Positions 8,767 to 17,182 of a stretch of DNA of 40,130 nt are shown here, in pieces; position 1 is the stretch's first letter; the number at the start of each line of letters is the position of its first letter. A program made the translations under genes and the position numbers. Origin of the DNA: Bdellovibrionaceae bacterium UBA2339 (GTDB lineage Bacteria > Bdellovibrionota > Bdellovibrionia > Bdellovibrionales > JAMPXM01); the NCBI GenBank assembly GCA_002344785.1, contig DDUL01000046.1:1-40130 (forward strand). The letters are read 5' to 3'. A model generated the notes under the pieces. The model was not told where the DNA came from and did no database searches. It saw only the letters and a list, made by a program, of their open reading frames with translations.

Positions 8767-9134
8767 AGCTCAAAGATGTTCTTCTTGCAGCGATTTCTAT
8801 AAGCCTCGGTTTCCAACTCGGAGTCATTGCCGAGCTCCCCAGAGACCCTTGGGAAACTCTCGAAGCCGATCTAGAAAAGATCGAGAGCGAAAACCCAATT
8901 CTTTATGCGCTCCAAAATGATTCAAAGCTATTGCGAAGCTTGCGTCTCGCCGCCGCTAGCAGCGGACAAATTCGCGCCGAAAGAGTCTGGCTTTCACTCC
9001 TCGTAAAGTCAGGAGAGAGCTGTATGTCTCACGAACTCATTGACCATTCAGCAAAACACACCCCCGAGCTGCTCAATTTGGACCGAGAGTTTTATCAAAG
9101 TCAGTTGGCCGAACCGCCCTGTGGCAGCAAGTGA
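8763..9134 (+). CDS. Small exported protein, unknown
   Basis: 123 residues, starting within the stop of the preceding gene (ATGA overlap). The N-terminus MKLKDVLLAAISISLGFQLGVIA is a signal or membrane anchor. The rest is acidic and helical with two cysteines near the end (CMSHELIDHS, PPCGSK). It follows the same plan as its upstream neighbour (short anchor plus a helical domain of about 100 residues), so the two may form a pair in the envelope. Function unknown. The reading frame remains open for another 700 bases after its TGA at 9132. Confidence 0.58.
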   Translation: MKLKDVLLAAISISLGFQLGVIAELPRDPWETLEADLEKIESENPILYALQNDSKLLRSLRLAAASSGQIRAERVWLSLLVKSGESCMSHELIDHSAKHTPELLNLDREFYQSQLAEPPCGSK

Positions 9135-9335
9135 CGCTCCACAACTAGTTTCGTCAGCGATTCAATTCGTTCTCGCTACCAAGCTGCAGCATCTTTCCCA
9201 TCAAAGCTCACGCGTAGGAAGGCGAGCCCGTCGGATTGGGTCTACGACCAGACCAAGGAACTGCTCGCGCGCATTGCCACGACTCGCGGGGATTATCAGT
9301 TCTCTTGTTTTCCCCACTTTGCCAAACTCAATTTC

Positions 9336-9842
9336 ATGACCTCTCCCGATCAGGTCAGAACTGACTTTGTTTACGAAAGCGCACTTGTCGTCGAAAAAGC
9401 GCGAAGCGAATTGGAGAAGCGAATGAGTCACGGTGAGTTTCCAATTGTATCCAAACCCAATAGTCGGTCGACATTCCCTAGTTTGCATGATGCAGAAGTC
9501 ATTCGCGTAGAATTCTCGAGCGAAGGCTCGACAGGAGCTGAAGCTCGCTTCCACATCAAGACTGTATCGGAAGAAACACTGGAATTGGTCGCAAGGGGCA
9601 TAGAAGCATGCCAGATTTTGCACTTCGCATATCAGAACGTCATTTTTGAGTGCACAACTTTGAACTGCCAATCCGAACAGGACATCGCCCTTTCAACGAT
9701 TTTCGATACACGCGGTTTGAATGTTCCAGAACTTCAGTCCGGATATGCATCTGGGCAACTTGAAGTTCTTCAGATCTCTTCAAGTGTTGGTTGTGAAATG
9801 GCCGTTCTGTGCGAGGAGATTTCCCTCTCGACATCGATGTAG
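9336..9842 (+). CDS. Hypothetical protein, possibly a decayed gene's 3' part
   Basis: 168 residues from the first in-frame ATG. The same frame is open back to the TGA at 9132 and reads convincingly as protein (PSDWVYDQTKELLARI, FPHFAKLNF) before this ATG, yet I find no ATG, GTG or TTG there and no ribosome binding site. The true N-terminus may have been lost, or a frameshift may hide it. The C-terminal part (SLHDAEVIRVEFS... ILHFAYQNVIFECTTL) faintly resembles small immunity-type proteins that begin a beta-sheet with 'HDA'; I would not assign that. A diverged copy of residues 6-24 lies just past the stop. Confidence 0.45.
   Translation: MTSPDQVRTDFVYESALVVEKARSELEKRMSHGEFPIVSKPNSRSTFPSLHDAEVIRVEFSSEGSTGAEARFHIKTVSEETLELVARGIEACQILHFAYQNVIFECTTLNCQSEQDIALSTIFDTRGLNVPELQSGYASGQLEVLQISSSVGCEMAVLCEEISLSTSM
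9351..9408 (+). repeat. Direct repeat copy 1 (inside 9336-9842)
   Basis: 58 bases from CAGGTCAGAACTGAC to GCGAAGCG. They match 9846-9902 with five substitutions and one missing T. Confidence 0.75.
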
Positions 9843-9845
9843 CTT

Positions 9846-9902
9846 CAGGCAGAACTGACTTTGTTTGCGACAGCGCACTTGTCGTCGAAAGAACGCGAAG
9901 CG
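9846..9902 (+). repeat. Direct repeat copy 2, remnant of a duplicated gene segment
   Basis: Starts 4 bases after the upstream gene's stop codon. The encoded peptide TDFVCDSALVVERTR matches TDFVYESALVVEKAR of the upstream gene, so this is a coding fragment. It reads on in frame to a TGA near 9979 without further similarity. Together the two copies point to a partial tandem duplication now decaying. The rest of 9903-10087 shows nothing I recognise. Confidence 0.7.
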
Positions 9903-10087
9903 GCCAAGTCCTAAGCCGAAATCGCTGGAGCTTGGCTCGCGCCAGTCAGCTCAGGGTCATTGTCATCTACAAATCGTGACGCTCGGCTGGGGCTTCAAAC
10001 CCTAAATCTGAATGATCCAGTCAATCTTGCAATTCGTCCTGAATGAAAGACTTTAGTTCCAAGGGCGCTCTTTACTGAGAGTCCAAC

Positions 10088-10702
10088 TCAAAGCTTCTCA
10101 AGCCCCACAAAGAAGATCTCCTTGGAGATCTCGCGGGTGGCGTCAGGCTTCACCACTTCGACGCGTTTGTAACGCCGATTCAGTTCCTTCTTCATCAAGC
10201 CAAAGTCGCCGGAGTGAAAGAACTTGCAGACAAAGTGTCCGCCTTTCTTCAGAAAGCGATCCGCCGTCGCGATCGCCAGCTCGCAAAGTTGCGTCGAGCG
10301 CGTTTGATCGGTGAACTTGATACCCGTGGTTTTTGGCGCCATATCCGAAATCACCGCATCAAAAGGCGGCGTGAAACCATGCTGCTGAAAAGTCTCCTCG
10401 AGATTCAGATCATAAAGATCCGCCTGAATAAACACCGCATTCGGCAGGCTCACCGTCACAGGCTGGAGATCCACACCCAACACGCGACCCGTTTCCCCGA
10501 CCTTTTGACTTGCGTACTGCGACCAACTTCCCGGACTACAACCCAAGTCCAGCACGATGCCGCCGCGCTTGATCACGCGATAGCGCTGGTCGATCTCCTC
10601 AAGCTTGTAGATCGAGCGCGCCGCGAAGTTTTCCTTCTTGGCTTTTTTGAAATAGTGATCGCGAGGATTGTAACCCACGAGTTCACAAAAGCCTGTTTTC
10701 AT
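10088..10702 (-). CDS. rlmE: 23S rRNA (uridine-2'-O-)-methyltransferase RlmE/FtsJ
   Basis: 204 residues, the usual length. The protein starts with the Lys-rich FKKAKKENFAARSIYKLEEID of FtsJ, with the first catalytic Lys. The S-adenosylmethionine site is GGIVLDLGCSPGSWSQYA. The active site continues with DAVISDMAPKTTG (Asp), GGHFVCKFF (Lys) and the conserved ending PDATREISKEIFFVG (Glu), completing the K-D-K-E tetrad. It methylates U2552 (E. coli numbering) of 23S rRNA late in large-subunit assembly. It is divergent from lon, with about 130 bases between them. In many bacteria ftsJ neighbours ftsH; here a different ATP-dependent protease gene lies next door. Confidence 0.93.
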   Translation of the reverse strand: MKTGFCELVGYNPRDHYFKKAKKENFAARSIYKLEEIDQRYRVIKRGGIVLDLGCSPGSWSQYASQKVGETGRVLGVDLQPVTVSLPNAVFIQADLYDLNLEETFQQHGFTPPFDAVISDMAPKTTGIKFTDQTRSTQLCELAIATADRFLKKGGHFVCKFFHSGDFGLMKKELNRRYKRVEVVKPDATREISKEIFFVGLEKL

Positions 10703-10762
10703 CGGCGAGACAAATTTAATTTTTAGGCAGCTGATTTTCGCAACTTGTTCAGATCCAAGGCC

Positions 10763-10795
10763 TTGACGGGAACCTCGGCGGACTCAAATTGAGGC
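10763..10795 (+). promoter_or_regulatory. Candidate lon promoter/operator
   Basis: TTGACG (10763-10768) is followed after 12 bases by GACTCA-AAT-TGAGGC (10781-10795). That is the 11-base core CTCA-N3-TGAG of the recurring palindrome with one changed outer base per arm. The spacing is identical to the site before the metallopeptidase gene. It ends about 40 bases before the lon start. Confidence 0.45.
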
Positions 10796-10836
10796 AAGGT
10801 CGCGCCCCAACTATGCGCGCCGCCGAGGAGTTCGCC

Positions 10837-13329
10837 ATGTCATCCGCAATGTCATCTGGGAAGCCTGAAACCACGCCCCCCGGCCCGAGTGAAACTCGAC
10901 GGCCTGTTTTGGCGCTCCGAAATCTGGTGGTCTTCCCTGGTTTGAGTGTTCCGATTCGCGTTGGCCGCGCACAGTCGCTGGCGGCTCTTCGCGAGGCCCG
11001 AAGCAGCACCGGCACAGCCCAAATTCTCGCCACTTTGCAGACCAACCCTGACGCACAGATCGACCGTGTTCAGCCCAGCGACCTCAACGAGATCGGCGTA
11101 CTTTGCGAGATCGAGAAAGTGCGAGGCAACGAAAACGAAGGTCTGCAACTCATCCTCAAGGGCGTCACGCGCGTGCGACTTCAAGACGTCCTCGATAACG
11201 GCCAGTATCTCGAGGCCAGCTTCGAGGCTTGGCCGGATCAAGATGAGAGCGCAACCGAAGTCGACAAAGACAGCATCGAGCGCGTGTTTCTCACCGTGAA
11301 GGAAGCCGCCAAAGATCTGGCCCAGCACCTCCCGCAAGGCGCAGATCAGGTGGCTCAAGTCGTCGAGAACATCGAGGACCTGGGTTTCCTCACCTACATC
11401 ATCGCCGCCAATCTCGATCTCCCGATCGAGGACAAGCAAAAGCATCTCGCCGAGCGTTCGGTGCGCACTCGCGCTGAAAGCATGCTTGAGGCCATGACTC
11501 GCATCAAAGCTGAACTGCAAGTCAAAACCGAGATCCGCGATAAGCTCACCAACAAGCTCGGAAAAAATCAGCGCGAGGCCATCTTGCGCGAACAAATGCG
11601 GGCCATCAAAGAAGAGCTCGGCGAAGCCGAGAGTGAAAGCGATAAGGCCGACGACTACAAACGTCGCATTGAAGAATCCGCAATGCCCGATGACGTCAAG
11701 AAAATCGCTCGCGATGAAGTCAAGCGCCTCGAAGCCCTCTCCAATCAATCCCCAGAGACACACGTCATCCGCAACTACCTCGACCTCCTGCTCGCTCTAC
11801 CTTGGAAGATCGAAGACAAGGAGACGCCAGACTTTGACCTCAAAGCGGCGCGCGCCTCCCTCGACGCCGATCACTACGGCTTGGACAAAGTCAAAAAACG
11901 AATCGTCGAACACTTGGCGACGCTCAAGCTTCGCGGCGGTCAGCGCGGCATGATTCTGCTACTGATCGGCCCTCCGGGTGTCGGCAAAACTTCGCTCGGC
12001 AGTTCCATCGCCAAGGCCATGAATCGCAAATTCGTTCGCGCAGCCCTCGGCGGTGTTCGCGATGACGCTGAAGTGCGCGGACATCGGCGAACTTACGTAG
12101 GCGCGATGCCCGGCCGGATCATTCAGGGCATCAAACGCGCCGGCGTGATGAATCCCGTTTTCCTGCTCGATGAGATCGACAAACTTTCGCGTGGCTTTAG
12201 TGGCGATCCTGCAGCGGCACTCTTGGAGGTCCTTGATCCCGAGCAAAACTCGACCTTCCATGATCACTATCTCGACGTGCCCTATGATCTTTCGAAAGTG
12301 ATGTTCATCGCGACGGCGAATTCGCTCGAAGGCATTCCCGGTCCGCTCTTGGATCGCATGGAAGTCATTGATCTATCAGGCTACACATCGGCTGAAAAAC
12401 TTCACATCGCGCGAAACCATTTGTTGCCCAAGCAAATGGAAGAGCATGGCCTCAAGGCTGAACAAGTCGACATCAGTGACGATGTCCTCCAACACATCAT
12501 CCATCGCCACACGCGCGAAGCTGGTGTGCGAAGTCTGCAGCGCCAACTCGCATCACTTTGCCGCAATCTCGCCGCGCGCGTTGTGGAAAAAGAATCCGCC
12601 GGCGCGGTCAGCGCCACACTCGACATGGTCGATGAAGCTCTCGGTGCTCCACGATTCGAGCACGAAGAGACCAACCGCTTCGCTCCCGCAGGAGTGGTGA
12701 CCGGACTTGCGTGGACTCCGGTCGGCGGCGAGATCTTGTTTGTCGAGGCCACCAGCATGCCCGGCAGTGGCAAGCTCGCGCTCACCGGCCAGCTCGGTGA
12801 CGTGATGAAGGAGTCCGCGCAGATTGCACTTTCGCTGATTCGCTCGCGACTGCCGCACATCGCTGAGAAAGTCGATTTTGAAAAACGCGATTTTCACGTG
12901 CATGTGCCCGCAGGCGCCATTCCCAAAGACGGCCCAAGTGCGGGTGTGGCGATGGTCACCGCGTTGGCCTCGCTCATGACCGGGAAAACCGTCGACACGA
13001 AAGTGGCGATGACGGGTGAGGTCACTTTGCGCGGCAAAGTCACACCCGTAGGTGGCGTGAAAGAGAAGATCATGGGCGCGCATCGCGCCGGTGTGCGCAC
13101 GGTACTGATCCCGCGAAAAAATGAACGCGACCTCAAAGACGTCCCGGCGGAAGTGCTCGAAGGCGTGCGTGTGGAGTTGATGGACGATGTCGCCGACGTT
13201 TTACGTGTGGCCTTGGGGTTGGAACTGCCAGCTCAGGATCAATCCACGGGATTGTGGGGCGTCTTCGCGCCTCCGGCTCATCGCACACCACCCAGTTCGG
13301 CCTCGGACCCCGGCACGCGCGCGGATTGA
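10837..13329 (+). CDS. lon: ATP-dependent protease Lon
   Basis: About 830 residues with the full LonA plan. The N-terminal substrate-binding domain starts at RPVLALRNLVVFPGLSVPI and is followed by a coiled coil around ILREQMRAIKEELGE. The AAA+ module has Walker A GPPGVGKT (378-385), Walker B VFLLDEID and an arginine-rich sensor region. The protease domain has catalytic Ser in PKDGPSAG (S701) and Lys in GGVKEK (about 742-744). It degrades damaged and regulatory proteins in the cytoplasm. The start at 10837 is chosen because GAGGAG lies 6 bases upstream; in-frame starts at 10789 and 10813 lack one. The C-terminal 25 residues after the protease domain are poorly conserved. Confidence 0.96.
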   Translation: MSSAMSSGKPETTPPGPSETRRPVLALRNLVVFPGLSVPIRVGRAQSLAALREARSSTGTAQILATLQTNPDAQIDRVQPSDLNEIGVLCEIEKVRGNENEGLQLILKGVTRVRLQDVLDNGQYLEASFEAWPDQDESATEVDKDSIERVFLTVKEAAKDLAQHLPQGADQVAQVVENIEDLGFLTYIIAANLDLPIEDKQKHLAERSVRTRAESMLEAMTRIKAELQVKTEIRDKLTNKLGKNQREAILREQMRAIKEELGEAESESDKADDYKRRIEESAMPDDVKKIARDEVKRLEALSNQSPETHVIRNYLDLLLALPWKIEDKETPDFDLKAARASLDADHYGLDKVKKRIVEHLATLKLRGGQRGMILLLIGPPGVGKTSLGSSIAKAMNRKFVRAALGGVRDDAEVRGHRRTYVGAMPGRIIQGIKRAGVMNPVFLLDEIDKLSRGFSGDPAAALLEVLDPEQNSTFHDHYLDVPYDLSKVMFIATANSLEGIPGPLLDRMEVIDLSGYTSAEKLHIARNHLLPKQMEEHGLKAEQVDISDDVLQHIIHRHTREAGVRSLQRQLASLCRNLAARVVEKESAGAVSATLDMVDEALGAPRFEHEETNRFAPAGVVTGLAWTPVGGEILFVEATSMPGSGKLALTGQLGDVMKESAQIALSLIRSRLPHIAEKVDFEKRDFHVHVPAGAIPKDGPSAGVAMVTALASLMTGKTVDTKVAMTGEVTLRGKVTPVGGVKEKIMGAHRAGVRTVLIPRKNERDLKDVPAEVLEGVRVELMDDVADVLRVALGLELPAQDQSTGLWGVFAPPAHRTPPSSASDPGTRAD

Positions 13330-13419
13330 TTAAAATTCGCGCAAAGCGCTTGGGCCGATGAAATTGCGTGCGAGTATTTGGCGCTTGACCCGGATTCCGG
13401 GCGACGCCACAAGAGTCGC

Positions 13420-14643
13420 ATGAACAGAGGCTTTCGCCCCTTGAGGCGCAGCATGAGCCGCCAGCCCATGCGAGCTCGCCCTATTCGCTTTGATTTGGAC
13501 ATCGGCGTCGTGCTCGACATCGATCCGGATCCGCTTGCGCCGCGAAGCACTTGGCTGCAATCGCTGTCGAATTGGGAGTCCGTTCAGCTGGGGAGCCGTG
13601 AGTGGATTTCGATTCAGGGAAATCATCGTGGCCAGTTCCTCGTGATTGAGAACCAGCATTTCGAACTGCCCGCTGAGTGGAGAAATCCCGAATTTCCTCA
13701 CCTCCGCGCCCTGCCGGATGGGCGGATTTTGCTGGTCGACACTCATCCTCAGTCGGCCCAAGGACCGAACGCCTGGATCATCAATCGGCGCGGTCAGGTG
13801 GAAGAGCGTTTTGATCTGGGCGGCGCGCCGGTTGAGATCGCGGCCATGCACGGTGGCATGCTGATCGTGGCCTATCACCCGAGCTCAGCGGCGCGATGGG
13901 GATTCAAAACTGAGGTTTACCAGCGCGGCGGCTTGGCGTTCTTCGATCTCAAAGGTCAGCTGCTCAACACCTTCAATCACCTGGCCGCACATCAAGGCGT
14001 GCAGGTGGATCACATTCGCTGCATGACCCGCCTTTCGCCCACGGAAGTGATGTTTGTGCCGGAGACGGCCACGTGGCGCGATGAGCCCGTTGAAAATCCA
14101 GTAATTTTATATAGTTGCAACACAGGCCTCATCCAAGTTCTCGAGGCCCCTTGGCCTGGGGCCGAAGCCTGTACGGCGATCCTCAATCGCAATGGCGACT
14201 TGTGGGTGCTCTTGGCGAGCCCAGAGGGCTTTGCGGATCAGCTCGTAGGGTTTGACCCGGAACGTAAAATCAGCCAGTATCTCGGGGCTTTTGCTGGAGT
14301 ATTTCGCGGGCTTGCACCCGAGTCAGCCCTCAGCTTAAGTTACGCTGGAACTTTCGGCGGATCGTTTGGAAGTTCTTTGGGAAGTGGACTTGGTCGCGCA
14401 GGCCGTAGCTCATTTGAAGGCTCAGGGAGCGAGGGCCAGCGCAAAAACCAGAGTTCGAATTTGGGCCGTTGGGCAAATTCGGCGGCATTGAACTCGCCCA
14501 CTTCGTCCTTAGCATCAGGATTCTTGGCGCAGGAATTTAACGCCGAGTATGCCTGGATCGAGGCCGACCCTCAGGCTTTGATTCGACGCGAACTTGAGGT
14601 CCTCACGCCTGAGTTCATGTCGACACCCGAACCGGTGAGCTGA
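13420..14643 (+). CDS. Hypothetical protein, beta-propeller-like
   Basis: About 407 residues with no signal peptide visible. Repeated short strands with Asp/Gly turns (GRILLVDTHPQ, NAWIINRRGQVEERFDLGG, GGLAFFDLKGQLLNTF, NRNGDLWVLLASPEG) suggest a beta-propeller reading out stored values, but I cannot name a family. Residues about 310-370 are a low-complexity Gly/Ser-rich stretch (FGGSFGSSLGSGLG...), probably a flexible linker. It begins about 90 bases after lon on the same strand and could share its transcript. The start is uncertain: ATG 13420 has AAGAG nearby, ATG 13453 has GAGG 6 bases upstream, and a TTG at 13378 is also open. Confidence 0.6.
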   Translation: MNRGFRPLRRSMSRQPMRARPIRFDLDIGVVLDIDPDPLAPRSTWLQSLSNWESVQLGSREWISIQGNHRGQFLVIENQHFELPAEWRNPEFPHLRALPDGRILLVDTHPQSAQGPNAWIINRRGQVEERFDLGGAPVEIAAMHGGMLIVAYHPSSAARWGFKTEVYQRGGLAFFDLKGQLLNTFNHLAAHQGVQVDHIRCMTRLSPTEVMFVPETATWRDEPVENPVILYSCNTGLIQVLEAPWPGAEACTAILNRNGDLWVLLASPEGFADQLVGFDPERKISQYLGAFAGVFRGLAPESALSLSYAGTFGGSFGSSLGSGLGRAGRSSFEGSGSEGQRKNQSSNLGRWANSAALNSPTSSLASGFLAQEFNAEYAWIEADPQALIRRELEVLTPEFMSTPEPVS

Positions 14644-14656
14644 GCGTGCGAGAAGA

Positions 14657-14758
14657 GTTTTTTGGACTGTTTATTCGGACTGTTGTTTTTTGAACTGTTT
14701 TTTGAACTGTTTTATTTGAACTGAACATTATTGAACTGGCTCATTTTTGGCTCATTTT
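14657..14758 (+). repeat. T-rich array of six (G/A)ACTG units before rpsN
   Basis: Six copies of a T-rich stretch ending in GGACTG or GAACTG begin at 14664, 14677, 14692, 14704, 14718 and 14733, spaced 12-15 bases. Two copies of GCTCATTTT (14739 and 14750) follow. The array fills most of the gap between two genes and ends about 30 bases before the rpsN start. TTGAAC units could act as -35 elements; TTGAAC at 14731 has ATTTTA 17 bases downstream. Confidence 0.6.
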
Positions 14759-14785
14759 ATTGAGATCGTAACGGAGAGGAAATTC

Positions 14786-15091
14786 ATGGCTCGATTGGCA
14801 ATGCGAATGAAGGAAGTTAAGCGCGGCAAGCTGGTGGCCCAGCACGCGGCAAAGCGCGCAGATCTGCGCAACAAGAGCGTCAACATGAAGCTCTCTGAAG
14901 AAGAGCGTCAGGCGGCTCGCACAGCTTTGCAGAAGCTTCCGAAGAATTCAGCTCCGGCACGTTTGCGCAATCGCTGCAAACTCACAGGCCGTTCGCGTGG
15001 CTACATCGGCGACTTCGGACTTTGCCGAAACGAATTCCGCCGTCTTGCAAGCTTTGGCCAGATCCCTGGCGTGACAAAGTCGAGCTGGTGA
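14786..15091 (+). CDS. rpsN: 30S ribosomal protein S14
   Basis: 101 residues: MARLAMRMKEVKRGKLV at the start, KNSAPARLRNRCKLTGRSRGY and FGLCRNEFRRLASFGQIPGVTKSSW at the end, the signature of S14. It lacks the two CxxC pairs of the short zinc-binding form, so it is the long zinc-independent type. S14 binds 16S rRNA in the small-subunit head. The gene stands alone, outside the usual large ribosomal protein cluster, which raises the question of a second copy elsewhere. GGAGAGGA lies 5 bases before the ATG; a longer frame from 14747 has no such site. It has its own terminator downstream and the repeat array upstream. Confidence 0.97.
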   Translation: MARLAMRMKEVKRGKLVAQHAAKRADLRNKSVNMKLSEEERQAARTALQKLPKNSAPARLRNRCKLTGRSRGYIGDFGLCRNEFRRLASFGQIPGVTKSSW

Positions 15092-15175
15092 TTTCAGCAC
15101 GAAGCTCAGGCTTGCGGGTCTTCGGACGCATGGACTGAGAACTTCGTCTCTTCAGTAAACTCAAGATTTGTGATG

Positions 15176-15204
15176 CGGCCGAGGCGACTCGGCCGTTCGC
15201 TTTT
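15176..15204 (+). terminator. Rho-independent terminator of rpsN
   Basis: CGGCCGAG (15176-15183) pairs with CTCGGCCG (15188-15195) around GCGA, followed by TTCGCTTTT. Confidence 0.65.
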
Positions 15205-15324
15205 AAAGAGCCATCACCTGTGGGCCTTTGGATATGAGCCGCGGCTTGGCGCTAGGAAGCTCGCCATCTAGGCGTCCTGAAGTTCGACACTTCCCTATGG
15301 ACTTGCGACGAGTGCAAATTCACA

Positions 15325-15341
15325 CCGGCAAAAATTGCCGG
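15325..15341. promoter_or_regulatory. Inverted repeat CCGGCAA-AAA-TTGCCGG
   Basis: Perfect 7-base arms with a 3-base spacer in the upstream region of the NlpC/P60-like gene. It could be a protein-binding site or a short hairpin. Its function is unknown. Confidence 0.35.
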
Positions 15342-15457
15342 AATTCCCCCACAATCTCGCAGCAATTTTGAGACGGAACCAAGACATCCGACTGAAATGA
15401 GTCGAGCTAGACGTCTCTGAACAAGCGAAAACGCGCAAAGCTTCCGATTCTAGAAGC

Positions 15458-17086
15458 ATGACGCGAAAGCAGCCGATTCAGCCTAAAACTCATAGCAGAA
15501 CCTCGACTCTTGCGTTGATCCGCGTTGGCCTCGTCAGCGGATTTTTCTGGATGCAGTCCGCCTGCGGCCAAGCTTGGGCGCCGATGTCGAGTCTCGCCTC
15601 TTCTCCCTCGCTCGAAGATGGACTCACTTGCACGAACTTTGAAAGAACACAGGAGAAACTTTGGCAAAGCCTGCAAGCTTCCGTCGAAGAACGCGGGCGC
15701 CTGCCCTTGCTCGACGAAGCGCGAATGATGATCGAGCAGAGTCTTGAGGCGCACGCGTCGCGACCGATGAAGAGCGATCAACAAGCTCGCGCGCTCAAAG
15801 CACAAGTTGCGAATCGATATGCGAAGCTTGCCGAGACTTTGCAGTTTGAAATTGTGCAGTCGCTGGCCAAGGATCCAACGGATCGCGAAGAGCTCAAAGA
15901 ACTCTTGGCGGCTCTTGAGCTGGGCGATCGAAGCACACCCGAGCGAGCCCACGCCGTCGACCAAATTCAAGCGCACATGCAAGCGCTTGGCGAAGATCTC
16001 AATTCGCTCTATGCGCTGAAGTCCATGCAGTCAGTCACGCGCAAGTCTTGCGACAATCTCGCGGAGACTCCGCCTGAGACCGCACCTCCGACTTCCTCGC
16101 CCCCGACCGGCGAGACGCCCGAGAGCAACTTGCTCGAAGCCTGGCGAAAGCGCCACACACCGGCGGTGTTCGGCGGCTTGAAAACTATGGCGGTCACCTA
16201 TCAAAGCTGCGGCGCCGGGGCGCGCGCGCCGATGGGCGCAGCCGATCGCGACGTGGATGGTATCAGCATCGTCGGCACGCATCCGAGTGGCACAGGCAAC
16301 AAGCGCGTGATCTCAAATCTCAATGCGTTTTTGAGCGATCATCCTTACCTGCATGCGTGGCGCGCGCCCGCATCTTCGGGTTGCTTCAATGTCGCGTCAG
16401 CTCCACCGATCTATGACTACGGCGGTAAGCCCGCAACCAGCACGCGCGACGAAACTCTCCTCGATCTTTTCACCGACGCAGGAACCGGCACTAAGGAATT
16501 GGGTATTGATTGCTCAGCCTTCGTGTACACGGCCTATGCGTTGGCCGGTTTGAAGTTCAAGCGAGAGACCAGCCTGCGCGCGTCGCTCGTCCATGGTGTG
16601 AACTCGACCATGCTCACGCAGCCGCAAAGCAACGGCCTGAGTTGCTTGAATCACGCAAGCTTCTCGCCACGCGAGTCGCTGAAGCCGGGCGATATCATTT
16701 CTATTCGAGGCCACGTCGTCATGACCGAAGTGGTCGGCGAAGATCCCTTTGGCTTGGCGCAGATCAAATCTGAAGCGCAGTGCACGCTCGCCAACATGGA
16801 CGTGAAGCGATTCAATTTCAACATCATGCAATCGTCGCCTTCAAAAGGCGGCGTCGGCGTCAACAAGATGCGCGCTCGGGACTACCTCACCAATGATGGG
16901 ACGATGGGCCGAGGTCTTCGCCAGCATGCCGTGCAAGCTTGTCGCGCCAAGTTTCAGAACAAGACCCTCGCTTCGCAAAACTCGGATGCGAGCGTGGTGC
17001 GCCACCTGGGCACACCGGAGTGCAAGGCTCAGCCGCTACGCCTGACCTATGAAACTTGCATTCGCTCTTGCCCCAACTCGAATTGA
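15458..17086 (+). CDS. Secreted NlpC/P60-like peptidoglycan hydrolase candidate
   Basis: 542 residues. A polar N-terminus of about 20 residues precedes a hydrophobic segment (LALIRVGLVSGFFWMQSACG), a signal peptide; SACG could also be a weak lipobox. Residues about 45-200 are helical and charged, followed by a Pro/Thr-rich linker (TPPETAPPTSSPPTG). The C-terminal part carries IDCSAFVYTAYALAG (C352) and, after PGDIIS, the strand IRGHVVMTEVVG (H419), the Cys-His layout of NlpC/P60 endopeptidases that cut peptide stems in the periplasm. The spacing is larger than in small NlpC domains because of insertions, and several extra cysteines imply disulfides. No partner gene is adjacent. Confidence 0.7.
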   Translation: MTRKQPIQPKTHSRTSTLALIRVGLVSGFFWMQSACGQAWAPMSSLASSPSLEDGLTCTNFERTQEKLWQSLQASVEERGRLPLLDEARMMIEQSLEAHASRPMKSDQQARALKAQVANRYAKLAETLQFEIVQSLAKDPTDREELKELLAALELGDRSTPERAHAVDQIQAHMQALGEDLNSLYALKSMQSVTRKSCDNLAETPPETAPPTSSPPTGETPESNLLEAWRKRHTPAVFGGLKTMAVTYQSCGAGARAPMGAADRDVDGISIVGTHPSGTGNKRVISNLNAFLSDHPYLHAWRAPASSGCFNVASAPPIYDYGGKPATSTRDETLLDLFTDAGTGTKELGIDCSAFVYTAYALAGLKFKRETSLRASLVHGVNSTMLTQPQSNGLSCLNHASFSPRESLKPGDIISIRGHVVMTEVVGEDPFGLAQIKSEAQCTLANMDVKRFNFNIMQSSPSKGGVGVNKMRARDYLTNDGTMGRGLRQHAVQACRAKFQNKTLASQNSDASVVRHLGTPECKAQPLRLTYETCIRSCPNSN

Positions 17087-17182
17087 AGTCGCCTGAATCG
17101 CCCTTCGGTCATTGACCCGCATCGACGGGATTGAAACAATGAGAAGTCAGCGAATCGCCAGATCCAACAGGGGGCTTCAGCC

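Larger units (their letters stand above)
15092..15457. other. Intergenic region, 366 bases
   Basis: Holds the rpsN terminator (15176-15204), an inverted repeat CCGGCAA-AAA-TTGCCGG (15325-15341) and ATTTTGAGAC (15366-15374), a half-copy of the window's recurring palindrome. I see no gene. The inverted repeat lies about 115 bases before the next start and may be an operator or hairpin. Confidence 0.5.

Noticed and set aside
10852..11763. A 300-codon open frame antisense to lon
   Set aside because: It lies wholly within the conserved lon coding sequence, has no ribosome binding site and arises from high-GC codon bias. Similar frames opposite mgtE, the VWA gene and the 29810-31174 gene were rejected for the same reason.
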